A DNA stretch of 64,000 bases from Oligoflexia bacterium (GTDB lineage: Bacteria > Bdellovibrionota_G > JALEGL01). The stretch's first letter is position 1, and every line of letters begins with the position of its first letter. The translations under genes were made by a program, and so were the position numbers. The notes beneath the pieces are model-generated. The model saw only the letters and a program-made list of their open reading frames with translations. It made no database searches and was not told the origin of the DNA. The stretch is taken from contig DAOLES010000001.1 in assembly GCA_035326705.1 (NCBI GenBank), forward strand, positions 437,653 through 501,652. The letters are read 5' to 3'. Below are positions 53,568 through 63,772 of this stretch, in pieces.

Positions 53568-55157
53568 ATGAAATCTAATGTTGTTGTGGGTTTAATTGGA
53601 CCAACTTTAGACCAAGGTAAAACAGAAAATCGTTGGGACAAATGGCGTCCTACCATTTCTATTGGTCAACATGAAGATTTTCTTGTGCACGAAATACACC
53701 TGCTTTATCAAACAAACTACACCGCTCTTAAAGATACCCTTGTCAGTGACCTAAAGCTCATTAGCCCTGAAACTAAAATTATCACCCACCCGATTACTTT
53801 TAATGACCCATGGGACTTCCAAGAGGCTTATGCTAGCCTGCATGACTTCTGTTCAAGCTTTACATTTAAACCTGAAACCAACAATTACTATTTGCATATT
53901 ACTACCGGCACCCATGTCACCCAAATTTGCATGTTTCTACTTACAGAAAGCCATCATTTTCCAGGCAAGCTTTTACAGACTTCTCCACCCAAACAAAAAA
54001 AAAGTGGCTCTAACCCTGGCCACTACCACATCATTGACCTAGATCTATCTAAATACGATTCTATTCTTTCTAGACATCTTTTAGAACACGCCAACAGCAT
54101 TTCTTTTCTTAAAGGCGGCATAGAAACGCAAAATAAAAAGTTTAATACTTTGATTGAACAAATTGAAACCGTTGCTATTCGCTCAAAAGATCCCATATTA
54201 TTGATGGGTCCAACTGGCTCAGGAAAATCTGAACTGGCTAAGAGAATTTTTCAACTTAAACAAAAAAAGCATCAGCTTTCAGGAAATTTTATTGAGGTCA
54301 ACTGTGCGACATTGAAAGGCGATTCATCCATGTCTACTTTATTTGGGCATATCAAAGGAGCCTATACTGGTGCAATTCAATCTCGCTCAGGACTCCTACA
54401 GTCCGCTGACAAAGGAATTTTATTTTTAGATGAAATTGGTGAGTTAGGATTAGATGAACAAGCCATGTTGCTCAGAGCAATAGAAGATCACACTTTTCTT
54501 CCGGTAGGTTCTGATAAAGAATATAAAAGTGACTTTCAACTCATTGCGGGAACAAATAAAGATTTGTTAACGGCAGTACACAATGGCTATTTCCGTGAAG
54601 ATTTATTGGCTAGAATAAACCTATGGACTTTCTGCCTACCTAGCTTATCACAAAGGCCGGAAGATATAGAACCTAACATTGTTCATGAAATTGATAAATT
54701 CTCAAAACGTCATGGTTACAAAATTCAATTTACCCGCGAAGCAAAAGAGAAGTTTTTAAGCTTTTCCACTTCGGAAAAAGCCACATGGAACAACAACTTT
54801 CGTGACTTAAATGCTGCTATTACGCGCATGGGAACGCTGGCCAATAACGGAAGAATTCATATTGAAACCGTCAATCAAGAAATCTCACGTCTCACGCAAA
54901 GCTGGGGTACAGACCCTACAAAAAACCAGACCTTAAGCTCAGTTCTTTCACAACAATATATAAATCAAATGGACAATTTTGATAAAACACAGCTTAGCCA
55001 TGTTATTTCTATTTGCAGGCAATCTCAGTCTATATCAGAAGCTGGAAGAAAATTGTTCAATGTATCTAGAACAAAAAAAGCGTCCATCAACGATGCTGAT
55101 CGACTTAAAAAATATTTAGCAAAATTCAATCTCTCTTGGAAAGACCTTAAGGCTTAA
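53568..55157 (+). CDS. rtcR: Sigma-54 activator of RNA repair genes
   Basis: Regulator that turns on rtcBA when RNA damage ligands bind its N-terminal CARF-like domain. The 529-residue protein begins MKSNVVVGLIGPTLDQGK, has the ITTGTHV segment of the Rtc/CARF fold, an AAA+ domain with GPTGSGKSELAKR, LFLDEIGEL, and a sigma-54 loop GAYTGA (Phe of GAFTGA replaced by Tyr), and a C-terminal helix-turn-helix (SEAGRKLFNVSRTKK). It is divergent from rtcB with 181 nt between. The 3' end overlaps mnmA by 11 nt, tail to tail. Confidence 0.95.
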   Translation: MKSNVVVGLIGPTLDQGKTENRWDKWRPTISIGQHEDFLVHEIHLLYQTNYTALKDTLVSDLKLISPETKIITHPITFNDPWDFQEAYASLHDFCSSFTFKPETNNYYLHITTGTHVTQICMFLLTESHHFPGKLLQTSPPKQKKSGSNPGHYHIIDLDLSKYDSILSRHLLEHANSISFLKGGIETQNKKFNTLIEQIETVAIRSKDPILLMGPTGSGKSELAKRIFQLKQKKHQLSGNFIEVNCATLKGDSSMSTLFGHIKGAYTGAIQSRSGLLQSADKGILFLDEIGELGLDEQAMLLRAIEDHTFLPVGSDKEYKSDFQLIAGTNKDLLTAVHNGYFREDLLARINLWTFCLPSLSQRPEDIEPNIVHEIDKFSKRHGYKIQFTREAKEKFLSFSTSEKATWNNNFRDLNAAITRMGTLANNGRIHIETVNQEISRLTQSWGTDPTKNQTLSSVLSQQYINQMDNFDKTQLSHVISICRQSQSISEAGRKLFNVSRTKKASINDADRLKKYLAKFNLSWKDLKA

Positions 55158-56223
55158 TCCATCCACCACCAACAATTTCTTCGCCTTTGTAAAACACTGC
55201 CGCTTGTCCAGGTGTAATTGACTCCTGCATTTCATCAAACTCAACTGTCATCATGGACATTGTCTCATCATAGCCTTTAACAATTGCTGTTGCAGGTTCA
55301 AAACGACTTCTTATTTTAATCTTGATTTTATCTTCAGCTTGTAAACTTTTGTGAATCCAACTTAAATCGCCAACATGAACATTCTTTTGGAGAAGCATTG
55401 ATTTTGGCCCCACCAATACATCACCGTTGTTTGAGATTTCAATCACGTATAAGGGTTCAAAGCTTTGCACTCCAAGGCCTTTTCTTTGACCAATGGTAAA
55501 CTGATGAATACCTGTATGAAAACCTAAAACTTCTCCTTGAGCATTGATAATTTTACCAGGAACTCTTTGTTCATCAGTTATGTTTTTTTCAACAAAGTCT
55601 ACATAAGACGACTGAACAAAGCATATCTCTTGACTGTCTTTTTTTTCAAAAATATCCAAACCATTTTCTTTAGCTAAGCGTCTGGCCTCTGGCTTGGTCA
55701 TTTCTCCAAGAGGAAACATGACATGCGCAAGCTCTTCTTGACTTAAACCAAACAAAAAATAGGATTGGTCTTTATTTTTATCAACTCCAGCAAACAGTTG
55801 ATAATAACCATCATCATGCTGTTTAATTCGAGCATAGTGCCCAGTAGCCAAAAACTCTCCGCCCAGTTCTTTGGTCTTATCCAATAATGCCGCAAATTTT
55901 ATATCATTGTTACAACGTACACATGGGTTTGGCGTTTGCCCTTGTGCATAGGTTGACACAAAGTTATCAATGACCTCTTTTTTAAAGTCGTCTTGCATAT
56001 TAAAAACATAATAGGGGATATTCAACTGAACAGCGACTTTTCTGGCATCATACAGATCTTCTGGTGTACAGCAACCATACTTAGCTTCAACATCATAAGA
56101 CCACAGTTTCATAGAAATACCTATCACTTCATAGCCTTGTTGTTTAAGCAATAAAGCGGCTACAGAGCTATCCACCCCTCCACTCATGGCCACCACCACA
56201 CGTTTTTTATCCAATTTAGACAT
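55147..56223 (-). CDS. mnmA: tRNA-specific 2-thiouridylase
   Basis: Thiolates uridine 34 of Lys, Glu and Gln tRNAs. The PP-loop SGGVDSS is near the N-terminus; the catalytic Cys pair is in NPCVRCN and QEICFV; the KDQSYFLFGL motif is present. ATG 56223 (MSKLDKKRV) is chosen because GAGGGGGG lies just upstream; an ATG 12 codons earlier has none. The product has 358 residues, normal for the family. Confidence 0.96.
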   Translation of the reverse strand: MSKLDKKRVVVAMSGGVDSSVAALLLKQQGYEVIGISMKLWSYDVEAKYGCCTPEDLYDARKVAVQLNIPYYVFNMQDDFKKEVIDNFVSTYAQGQTPNPCVRCNNDIKFAALLDKTKELGGEFLATGHYARIKQHDDGYYQLFAGVDKNKDQSYFLFGLSQEELAHVMFPLGEMTKPEARRLAKENGLDIFEKKDSQEICFVQSSYVDFVEKNITDEQRVPGKIINAQGEVLGFHTGIHQFTIGQRKGLGVQSFEPLYVIEISNNGDVLVGPKSMLLQKNVHVGDLSWIHKSLQAEDKIKIKIRSRFEPATAIVKGYDETMSMMTVEFDEMQESITPGQAAVFYKGEEIVGGGWIKP

Positions 56224-56306
56224 GTACCCCCCTCTATCGCGTTTTGCTACGGGAATCAACTGCTCAATTTAGAATTTATTGGTGACTACACCGAATAAAG
56301 CTTTTC

Positions 56307-57749
56307 TCAATGGCTTAAAATCTCCATTGTTTCATCAAGCATTGGATCGTTGACTTTTATTTTAGGATATAACTTTGAGATATCATCATCAGGATCAATT
56401 CTTTTTAAGGCATACAAAGTATTTCTTACGGTTCTGACATCTTCTCTACTCTGACTTAACTCAGCCAATGCTGACTTAGCTTTCACATCTTTACAAGAGC
56501 CAAGCACATAGGCCAACTCTTCATAGGCTGTCTCTTGTTTCCACGAAGAAACGTCACATAAATGTTTTTCTATTGCTACATACTTGTTGGTTTTCAACAA
56601 CTTACTTAACAAAATTGCAAAATGCCTTTCCCCACTGAGTATTTTATCACTCAGTTTTTTTGCTATGTGATGACTGTCGCCTTTCACCAATTCATTGGCT
56701 GACAAAACTTGGATATCAATACTCTCATCTGAATCTAAAATTTTTAACATAAAACCTTCAACTTTGGGATTCATCACTTTTCCCAAAACCCGAATCAATT
56801 CTTTTTTGATTGGAAGATCAACTTCATCAAACTTTTGTATTAACTTATCATTGTACTCTTCATCATATATAAAATCACAGAGACTTTCAGCTGACTTCTG
56901 TTGAACAAGAGGATCATAGTCGTCCAAGCCTTCAACAAGGTATTCAGTTTCTTTATAAACCTTCATCTTTTCTTGTAATTTAAGATTGGTTTTCTTTTCT
57001 TTTGGTTTTAACAGCTTAAGCATATCTAAACATGGGTCTTGCATTGGAAGCTGCGCACCAAATTTAAACGTATTTTTTACAATTGTTTTGTTTCTGTCAT
57101 TGTGTCTAGATAACAGGTCTCCCCAGTCTTTAATTGCAGAAGTATTATTGTAAAAAAAAGGACTTAATTGATTATTGTAAGTATAGTGAAAAAACTCATT
57201 GTAATGGGTTAACCACTTTGAAACATCGTTTACAGCATCATCTTTTGTTTCATTCAATGCACCACTGAGTTTATTCATATCTTGAAAATGAAATGCCTCT
57301 AGAGAATCATACAAAATTTTATAGTCATCTAGATCAAAAAATGTCCATTGCTCCGTTAAACTTACCTGACCATTAAGCTGTAAAATTGCTTTAAAAAGCT
57401 TTTCTGAGCGAATAAAATTATCTGCCGTTGCCAAAGAAGCAAAGTATTTGATAACTTGATAATCAAACTCCATATAACCAAGAGAAAAAGGAGAGCTTTC
57501 CACGCCTTTTAAAAACCTATTGGCAATCAGTTGATAAACTGTACTCTCTTCTGCATTCTGAAAAACCAACTCTTCAATCTCTTTTAGCAACTGCATCTGG
57601 CCTGTATGATATCGCATAGACCTATAGTCTATGCGTTTTCTATACACATCTTCCAAAATCAAACTGTATAAGTCCGCTACTTTTAAACTTGACCAGAAAT
57701 CATTGGTTAGATTGCGATTGTATGCTAATCCGATTAACTCAACTGCCAT
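56307..57749 (-). CDS. HEAT-repeat-like hypothetical protein
   Basis: A 480-residue soluble helical protein. The N-terminal half is Tyr/Phe-rich and unknown. The C-terminal half (about 265-475) has repeated helical pairs resembling HEAT repeats (YDPLVQQKSAESLCDFIYDE, LPIKKELIRVLGKVMN, DIQVLSANELVKG, VRTVRNTLYALKRID). Such proteins act as scaffolds. It starts 7 nt after tsaE, so the two are probably co-transcribed. No function can be assigned. Confidence 0.72.
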   Translation of the reverse strand: MAVELIGLAYNRNLTNDFWSSLKVADLYSLILEDVYRKRIDYRSMRYHTGQMQLLKEIEELVFQNAEESTVYQLIANRFLKGVESSPFSLGYMEFDYQVIKYFASLATADNFIRSEKLFKAILQLNGQVSLTEQWTFFDLDDYKILYDSLEAFHFQDMNKLSGALNETKDDAVNDVSKWLTHYNEFFHYTYNNQLSPFFYNNTSAIKDWGDLLSRHNDRNKTIVKNTFKFGAQLPMQDPCLDMLKLLKPKEKKTNLKLQEKMKVYKETEYLVEGLDDYDPLVQQKSAESLCDFIYDEEYNDKLIQKFDEVDLPIKKELIRVLGKVMNPKVEGFMLKILDSDESIDIQVLSANELVKGDSHHIAKKLSDKILSGERHFAILLSKLLKTNKYVAIEKHLCDVSSWKQETAYEELAYVLGSCKDVKAKSALAELSQSREDVRTVRNTLYALKRIDPDDDISKLYPKIKVNDPMLDETMEILSH

Positions 57750-57756
57750 TTATATC

Positions 57757-58260
57757 TCATAGTATATCAAGCCCGTGATCAGACAAGGCATTTTTTATTT
57801 TTTCATGTATTTTCTTATACTTTAAACCAAAAGCATCAAAAATAATGATTCTTTCACTACTTGTACTGGCAAACTGGAAAAAAATATCAAAGCGCTCAAG
57901 ATGACTTAATTGTTCGAACTTATTGGCCCATTCAATAAACGCAACATATTCAGGGTTTTCGCAATAGTCCCAAAAACCAATATTATGTAAACTATCATAA
58001 TGTTCCAAGCGATATAAATCTGCATGAAACAATGCTGGACCGTTTTTTATATCTTCAAAAAGGTTAAAATAGGTAAATGTTGGACTTTGGATTAAGCTGG
58101 CATCTATTCCTAAGGATTGCCCAATAGCCTTAACCAAAGCAGTTTTTCCTACGCCCAAATCTCCGTTTAAAAAGAACACCTGGCCACCTGCTATTTCTTG
58201 CGCCAGATGGTTGGCAAATACAGCTGTATCGTGCAGTGTTTTAAGTCTGATTTTATACAT
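57757..58260 (-). CDS. tsaE: tRNA t6A biosynthesis ATPase TsaE
   Basis: P-loop ATPase that works with TsaB and TsaD in making threonylcarbamoyl-adenosine at tRNA position 37. The 167-residue protein has Walker A GDLGVGKT at residues 33-40, the SPTFTYFNLFE motif and ADLYRLE, and the EWANKF element. It is followed by the HEAT-like gene and preceded by the Rieske gene, 8 nt away. Confidence 0.94.
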   Translation of the reverse strand: MYKIRLKTLHDTAVFANHLAQEIAGGQVFFLNGDLGVGKTALVKAIGQSLGIDASLIQSPTFTYFNLFEDIKNGPALFHADLYRLEHYDSLHNIGFWDYCENPEYVAFIEWANKFEQLSHLERFDIFFQFASTSSERIIIFDAFGLKYKKIHEKIKNALSDHGLDIL

Positions 58261-58268
58261 CTTAAATT

Positions 58269-58589
58269 TTATAAGTTTTTCTTATGACTCACCCAAACAA
58301 AACCATCCTCATCAATACTAACATCAAAGGTATAAATAAATGCATCTGGAATAACAGGTGAATCCCCCGTTCTTAAATCAAAAGACCAGTTATGCGCAGG
58401 ACAACTAACACAAAAATCTTTAACGACTCCCTTATCTAAAGGTTCACCTTGGTGAGGACAATCGTTTTCAAGGGCATAAAATTTGTTTTCATACAAACAA
58501 ACCAAAATATTTTTTTCATTGATTCTGAACTTTTTGGGCTTAGCTTCAGAAAAATCGTCTTTGTGTCCTACTTTTGAAAAGTTATCCAT
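58269..58589 (-). CDS. Rieske [2Fe-2S] ferredoxin-like protein
   Basis: Small electron carrier of 106 residues. The two cluster motifs are CPH at 44-46 and CPAH at 63-66, with the Pro-loop typical of soluble NirD/BphF-type Rieske proteins. No membrane segment is present, so it is cytoplasmic. The redox partner is not evident from neighbours (tsaE downstream, M16 protease divergent). Confidence 0.9.
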   Translation of the reverse strand: MDNFSKVGHKDDFSEAKPKKFRINEKNILVCLYENKFYALENDCPHQGEPLDKGVVKDFCVSCPAHNWSFDLRTGDSPVIPDAFIYTFDVSIDEDGFVWVSHKKNL

Positions 58590-58688
58590 AGATCAAACAA
58601 CTTAACAGTGTTTTTTATACACATGCAAAACTTTTATAAAAATGCATAAAAATTAACAGACGCATAGCAGTTTGCTATATCTTAACTT

Positions 58689-61427
58689 ATGCGACAATTC
58701 ATTTTATTCTTTTCCCTTCTTTTCAGTTTAGGATTTTTTATGAACAATCAACAGATACAAGCAAAAACAAAATTGAATATAAAAGATTTAAAGGTTAATT
58801 ATGAAAAATTTGAGCTAGACAATGGTCTTACTTTACTTGTCCATGAAGATAAAAGCACGCCTTTGGTTGCTGTTAATGTCTGGTACCATGTAGGTTCCAA
58901 AAATGAAGTTATTGGTAAAACTGGTTTTGCACATCTATTTGAGCATCTCATGTTTAATGGCAGTGAAAACTTTGACCATGATTATTTTAAAGCAACCGAG
59001 CAAGTTGGCGCCACTGAACTCAACGGCACCACTAATACTGATAGAACCAATTATTTTCAAAACGTCCCCAAATCTGCCTTAGATTATATTCTGTGGCTAG
59101 AGTCCGACCGTATGGGTCATTTATTGGGAGCTATAGATCAAGCAAAATTAGATGAACAACGTGGTGTTGTACAAAATGAAAAACGTCAAGGTGAAAATCA
59201 ACCTTACGGAATGGTATATGAACACATTGCAAAAGCTTGCTATCCTAGTCAACACCCCTATTCATGGCGAACAATTGGCTCTATGGAAGATCTTAATGCG
59301 GCAAGCTTAGAAGATGTGAGAACTTGGTTTAATACTTATTATGGAGCAGCCAATGTAGTCATTGCTTTAGCTGGAAACATTACTGGTAAAGAAGCGCATG
59401 AAAAAATAAAACATTATTTTGGATGGATTCCCTCTGGACCAAGACTTAATAAAATGAAATCTTGGATTGCTCCAATGCAAAATGACAAAGTTGAAATCAT
59501 TAAAGATCAAGTACCACAAGCACGCCTTTATAAAGTCTGGAATGTCCCTGGGATTGCCCAAGATGGTCTTGAAGAGCTGGATATGCTCAGTGATGTTTTA
59601 AGTGTCGGTAAAAACTCTTTGCTGTATGAAAGTCTAGTTGAAAAACAAAAACTTGTTTCTGATGTATACGCAACTGTTTGGCCGCGTGAGCTGGGTGGAC
59701 ATTTTCTTATTGTTGCAACAGCTATAGAGTCTGAGTCATTGCCAAAAATAGAACAAGAGATTGATAAAATTTTAAATGATGTCTTGAATAAAGGTATTAA
59801 AAAAGATGTTTTAGAAGCTTACAAAACCAAACGTTTTGCGCAAACAGCTGAACGTTTAGAAAAAATTGGTGGCTGGGGCGGCAAGTCCGATATTTTAGCC
59901 TATTACCAAACCTATTACAACACACCCGACGGATTCACACAGAGCCTACAACGTTTTTTTGATTTAAATAGCACTAAAATCAAAAACGTTGGAAACAAGT
60001 GGCTGAACCAAGGTTCATATACTTTAAAAGTTTTACCAGAAAAAACCTATTCAAATACAAAAGAGACCGTTGATAGAAAAAACTTGCCCGTTCCACAAAG
60101 TTTTCCAGATCTTGAAACACCAAAGCATACTTCTTTTACCTTGAAAAACGGTATTACGGTGACCTATATTTCAAATAAAACAGCACCCTTATTCAGTGTA
60201 AAAATTAGATCAGAACAAGGTGCACTTTTTGATCAGAAACTAGGAACCAGCCAGTTATTTGAAGACTTATTAAAAGAGGCACATAATAAATACAATGCCT
60301 CACAGCTAAGCTCAAAACTTGACCAACTTGGAACCAGTATCCATGTGGGTAGCGACTTACATCAAGCCAACGTAAGTTATTCAGGTTTAAATGTTAGCTT
60401 TGCAGAAACAACTAAAATTGTGCACGAGCTTATTCAAAAGCCAAAATACAATTTAAAAAGTTTTGATAAAGCAAAAAATATTTTAATACAAAACATTAAG
60501 CAAAGCTTAAATACCCCCGGCGCAATGGCTTCAAGAACGTTAATGAAGATCGTTTTCAAAGACACCCCTTATGCCCAACCATGGTCTGGAACTGGAACAT
60601 TAACAACTGTTGATACCATCACCCTTAAAGACATTGAAAAAAAGCATGAAGCAATTTTTAAATCTCCATTACATATCACTGTCAGCTCTTCATTATCTAA
60701 AAAAACACTTGAAGACACATTGAATAAGTACTTTGGGAAGATGTCTATTACAAATAAATCACCACAGCTATCCACAGATGGTATAGAAAAAAATCTGCCC
60801 AAAAATACGTTGTATTTTATTCATAAAGACAACTCTCAACAAGCCACCATCCAAGCCGCTGCTTTGATCTCTTCTTTTAATCCTGAAATTTCTCCACAAT
60901 TAAATATTGTCAACAGTATTTTAGGTGGGTCCTTTACATCTAGAATCAATATGAACCTTAGAGAAGACAAACATTGGTCATATGGTGCAAGATCAAAAGT
61001 CAGCTATACTGTTGGAAAAAGACCTTTAAAAATCTCAACCAGTGTACAAGTAGATAAAACGGTTGAGTCTATTTTGGAGATTTATCGTGAACTTAAAAAC
61101 ATTACTAGCGTAAAACCTATTAACAATAATGAATTTAAAGCAAAACAAAAAGATGAAGTGTTATCTTTGTTAGCACTGTTTCAAAACAACGATTCAAATG
61201 TTGAAATATTTGATGATCTCAACTTTAAAAATTTAGAATATTCTTTTTTTGAAAAATATAGTGCCGCTTTAAAGGATCTTAATATCAAAACAACTCAGAC
61301 TTTAGCAAAAGAACTGATTAACCCAGACGAGTTTGTTTGGGTTGTTGTTGGAGACAAGTCAATCTTTGATGCTACAAAGAAAAAGTTGCCCTTCAAAGAG
61401 GTCATCTACCTTGATAGTGTGGAATAA
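58689..61427 (+). CDS. Secreted M16-family zinc peptidase, two-domain
   Basis: A 912-residue exported protease related to pitrilysin/PqqL. A signal peptide covers about residues 1-25. The inverted zinc motif HLFEH is at 82-86 with the distal Glu at about 164 (GVVQNEKR). The second half (from about 490) repeats the fold without the zinc motif but keeps RxxxxxxxxxYGA-like NLREDKHWSYGARS, as usual for the inactive half. It is transcribed alone, divergent from the Rieske gene and convergent with pdxJ. Confidence 0.92.
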   Translation: MRQFILFFSLLFSLGFFMNNQQIQAKTKLNIKDLKVNYEKFELDNGLTLLVHEDKSTPLVAVNVWYHVGSKNEVIGKTGFAHLFEHLMFNGSENFDHDYFKATEQVGATELNGTTNTDRTNYFQNVPKSALDYILWLESDRMGHLLGAIDQAKLDEQRGVVQNEKRQGENQPYGMVYEHIAKACYPSQHPYSWRTIGSMEDLNAASLEDVRTWFNTYYGAANVVIALAGNITGKEAHEKIKHYFGWIPSGPRLNKMKSWIAPMQNDKVEIIKDQVPQARLYKVWNVPGIAQDGLEELDMLSDVLSVGKNSLLYESLVEKQKLVSDVYATVWPRELGGHFLIVATAIESESLPKIEQEIDKILNDVLNKGIKKDVLEAYKTKRFAQTAERLEKIGGWGGKSDILAYYQTYYNTPDGFTQSLQRFFDLNSTKIKNVGNKWLNQGSYTLKVLPEKTYSNTKETVDRKNLPVPQSFPDLETPKHTSFTLKNGITVTYISNKTAPLFSVKIRSEQGALFDQKLGTSQLFEDLLKEAHNKYNASQLSSKLDQLGTSIHVGSDLHQANVSYSGLNVSFAETTKIVHELIQKPKYNLKSFDKAKNILIQNIKQSLNTPGAMASRTLMKIVFKDTPYAQPWSGTGTLTTVDTITLKDIEKKHEAIFKSPLHITVSSSLSKKTLEDTLNKYFGKMSITNKSPQLSTDGIEKNLPKNTLYFIHKDNSQQATIQAAALISSFNPEISPQLNIVNSILGGSFTSRINMNLREDKHWSYGARSKVSYTVGKRPLKISTSVQVDKTVESILEIYRELKNITSVKPINNNEFKAKQKDEVLSLLALFQNNDSNVEIFDDLNFKNLEYSFFEKYSAALKDLNIKTTQTLAKELINPDEFVWVVVGDKSIFDATKKKLPFKEVIYLDSVE

Positions 61428-61431
61428 ATAA

Positions 61432-62154
61432 TCAAAACTGAAGTAGTTTTAAATACTGTTGTGTAGACTGCTCTAAACCAACATATATTGCATCAGCAAT
61501 TAGCGCATGACCAATCTGCATAGACTTAACGGGTAGAGTCCTAAATACTCCAAGATTTTTTTGATTAAGACCATGACCTAAATGGCAACTTAAACCTTTT
61601 GAGTGAGCATAATCTACTGCGCCCGCAATTTTTTCAAACTCAGCTTTTTTATTTATTTCATTCACAGCGTCAGCGTAAAAACCAGTATGAATTTCTATCT
61701 CTGAAATACCATAATTGATGCATGCATCAATAGATGTTGCGCTAGCATCAATAAATAAAGAAACTTTACAGCCTAATTCTTTAAGTGTTTCAATCCATTT
61801 TAATGCATTATAATCCAATTGTTTAATATCTAAACCATGTTCAGTTGTTAATTCTTCACGTTTTTCAGGAACAATCGTAACTGTATGTGGTTTTATATCC
61901 TGGGCAATTTTGAACATTTCTTCACGGGCGGCCATTTCAAAATTGAGGGGTATTGATAGAGTCTCGCTTAAATCATAAACATCTTGGTCTTGGATATGCC
62001 TTCTATCTTCACGCAAATGACAGGTAATATTATTTGCCCCAGCTTTTTCAATTATTTTAGCCGCCTCCACTGGGCTGGGATAAACTGTACCTCGGGCCTG
62101 TCTAAGCGTAGCAACATGGTCAACGTTTACTCCTAAATCTATTTTTTTATCCAT
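61432..62154 (-). CDS. pdxJ: Pyridoxine 5'-phosphate synthase
   Basis: Condenses 3-amino-2-oxopropyl phosphate with deoxyxylulose phosphate to form vitamin B6. The 240-residue protein has LGVNVDHVATLRQARG, CHLREDRRHIQD and GHGLNQKN, with the catalytic His and Glu positions in place. A strong AAGGGGGGAG lies upstream of ATG 62154. The gap to glmM is 233 nt and looks AT-rich without further signal. Confidence 0.97.
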   Translation of the reverse strand: MDKKIDLGVNVDHVATLRQARGTVYPSPVEAAKIIEKAGANNITCHLREDRRHIQDQDVYDLSETLSIPLNFEMAAREEMFKIAQDIKPHTVTIVPEKREELTTEHGLDIKQLDYNALKWIETLKELGCKVSLFIDASATSIDACINYGISEIEIHTGFYADAVNEINKKAEFEKIAGAVDYAHSKGLSCHLGHGLNQKNLGVFRTLPVKSMQIGHALIADAIYVGLEQSTQQYLKLLQF

Positions 62155-62387
62155 GGGAAACTCCCCCCTTCTTTGACGAGCTTTGCATAAAATATTTTAG
62201 TTCTTTCCACATAAAAAAATTTAAAAACATAGTTTCAATCAAATTCATTAAGCTATACTTGCAAAGAGCATGAGTTTTTACTGCAATAATAAAATATTAC
62301 TTATATATTGCACCTACCCAATTTAGATTCAGCATAAGGACTCCCTTATTTAATAGCCTAAATATTTTTTAATTAAACCCACTTAAA

Positions 62388-63731
62388 TCAACTTAACTCA
62401 CTTTTGGCGCATGAAACAAGCTTTTTGATTTGTTCTTTAAGTACAGTCTCAGAATGTGCTTCAACCATGATTCTTAATTTGTTTTCTGTTCCAGAATAAC
62501 GAACTAAAACCCTTCCCTGATCATTTAAACTTTGTTCTGCCAATGCAATTGTTTTATTAAGTTCTATACAGGATTCAAGAGGTTTTTTTTGTTGCACTTC
62601 AATATTGATCATTTCTTGAGGAAATTTTTTAAATGCTTGCGTAAGTTCTGAAAGTTTTTTCCCAGTTTGACAAAGCACTGCCGCTATATGTAGGGCATTC
62701 ATAATTCCATCCCCTGTATTGCAATTGGGTAAGTAAATAATATGGCCTGAGGTTTCACCTCCTAGACACCAGTTATTTTCACGCATTTTTTCAACCACAT
62801 ACCTGTCACCAACGTTGGCTCTTAAAAACTGGATATCATGTTGATAACAAAACTTCTCTAATGCCATATTACTCATTAAAGTACCAACAAGACCTTTTGG
62901 TTTTTTATTGTTTGCAATCATGCTATTAATCAGAACATAAAGTAAATCATCGCCATCTAAAATCACACCCTTTTCATCACACATGATTAAACGGTCTGCA
63001 TCTCCATCAAGACAAATGCCAAAATCGGCTTCATGTTCTATAACTGTTTTTTGCATATTTTGCGGATGAACTGCGCCACAATTTTTATTGATATTGGTCC
63101 CATTGGGCTTATTTTCAATTACAATACATTGAGCTCCTAACTCTTCAAAGGTGGTTGGTGCAATTTTATATGCCGCTCCATTGGCACAATCAATAACAAC
63201 TTTATATCCCAACAAATCAAACTCTTTGGGAAAATTGTATTTTAGGTGCGATATATAACGTCCACGGGCATCATCTAACCTATAGGCTCTACCCGAATTG
63301 TCTGCCTTAAGAAGTTGGTTAATTTTTGTACTATTTGCAACCATATCTTCAATAAAGGCTTCATCTTCATCACTCAACTTATACCCATCAGGTCCAAATA
63401 TTTTTATGCCATTATCTTCATAGGAGTTATGAGAAGCTGAAATCATTACTCCAGCTTCAGCGCGCATGGTTTCAGTCAAGTAAGATATAGCAGGCGTTGG
63501 CATGGGTCCGACAAGCATTGCTTCTGCACCTGTTGACATCAAACCTGCTGCTATAGCTTGTTCAAACATATAGCTTGATAACCGAGTATCTTTACCAATC
63601 AATACTCGCCTTCGTTTTTTTTGTTCAAGCAATAAACCTAAAGCTTGTCCAACTTTAACGACATTATCTGCTGTCATTGGGAAAACATTTGCTCTACCTC
63701 TTATACCATCCGTACCAAAAAGTTTTGTCAC
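62388..63731 (-). CDS. glmM: Phosphoglucosamine mutase
   Basis: Interconverts glucosamine 6- and 1-phosphate for peptidoglycan and lipopolysaccharide synthesis. I start at GTG 63731 (MTKLFGTDGIRGRAN), which has GGAG 5 nt upstream and gives 447 residues, the family length; an ATG nine codons earlier lacks a ribosome binding site. The phospho-Ser is in ISASHN (about Ser100), the metal loop is CLDGDADRL, and the sugar site is GGETSGH. It follows a YbbR/CdaR gene, the usual c-di-AMP cyclase context. Confidence 0.97.
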   Translation of the reverse strand: MTKLFGTDGIRGRANVFPMTADNVVKVGQALGLLLEQKKRRRVLIGKDTRLSSYMFEQAIAAGLMSTGAEAMLVGPMPTPAISYLTETMRAEAGVMISASHNSYEDNGIKIFGPDGYKLSDEDEAFIEDMVANSTKINQLLKADNSGRAYRLDDARGRYISHLKYNFPKEFDLLGYKVVIDCANGAAYKIAPTTFEELGAQCIVIENKPNGTNINKNCGAVHPQNMQKTVIEHEADFGICLDGDADRLIMCDEKGVILDGDDLLYVLINSMIANNKKPKGLVGTLMSNMALEKFCYQHDIQFLRANVGDRYVVEKMRENNWCLGGETSGHIIYLPNCNTGDGIMNALHIAAVLCQTGKKLSELTQAFKKFPQEMINIEVQQKKPLESCIELNKTIALAEQSLNDQGRVLVRYSGTENKLRIMVEAHSETVLKEQIKKLVSCAKSELS

Positions 63732-63772
63732 ATCAACTCCATCTGTAGCTTTCAACATAGATAATACTACTT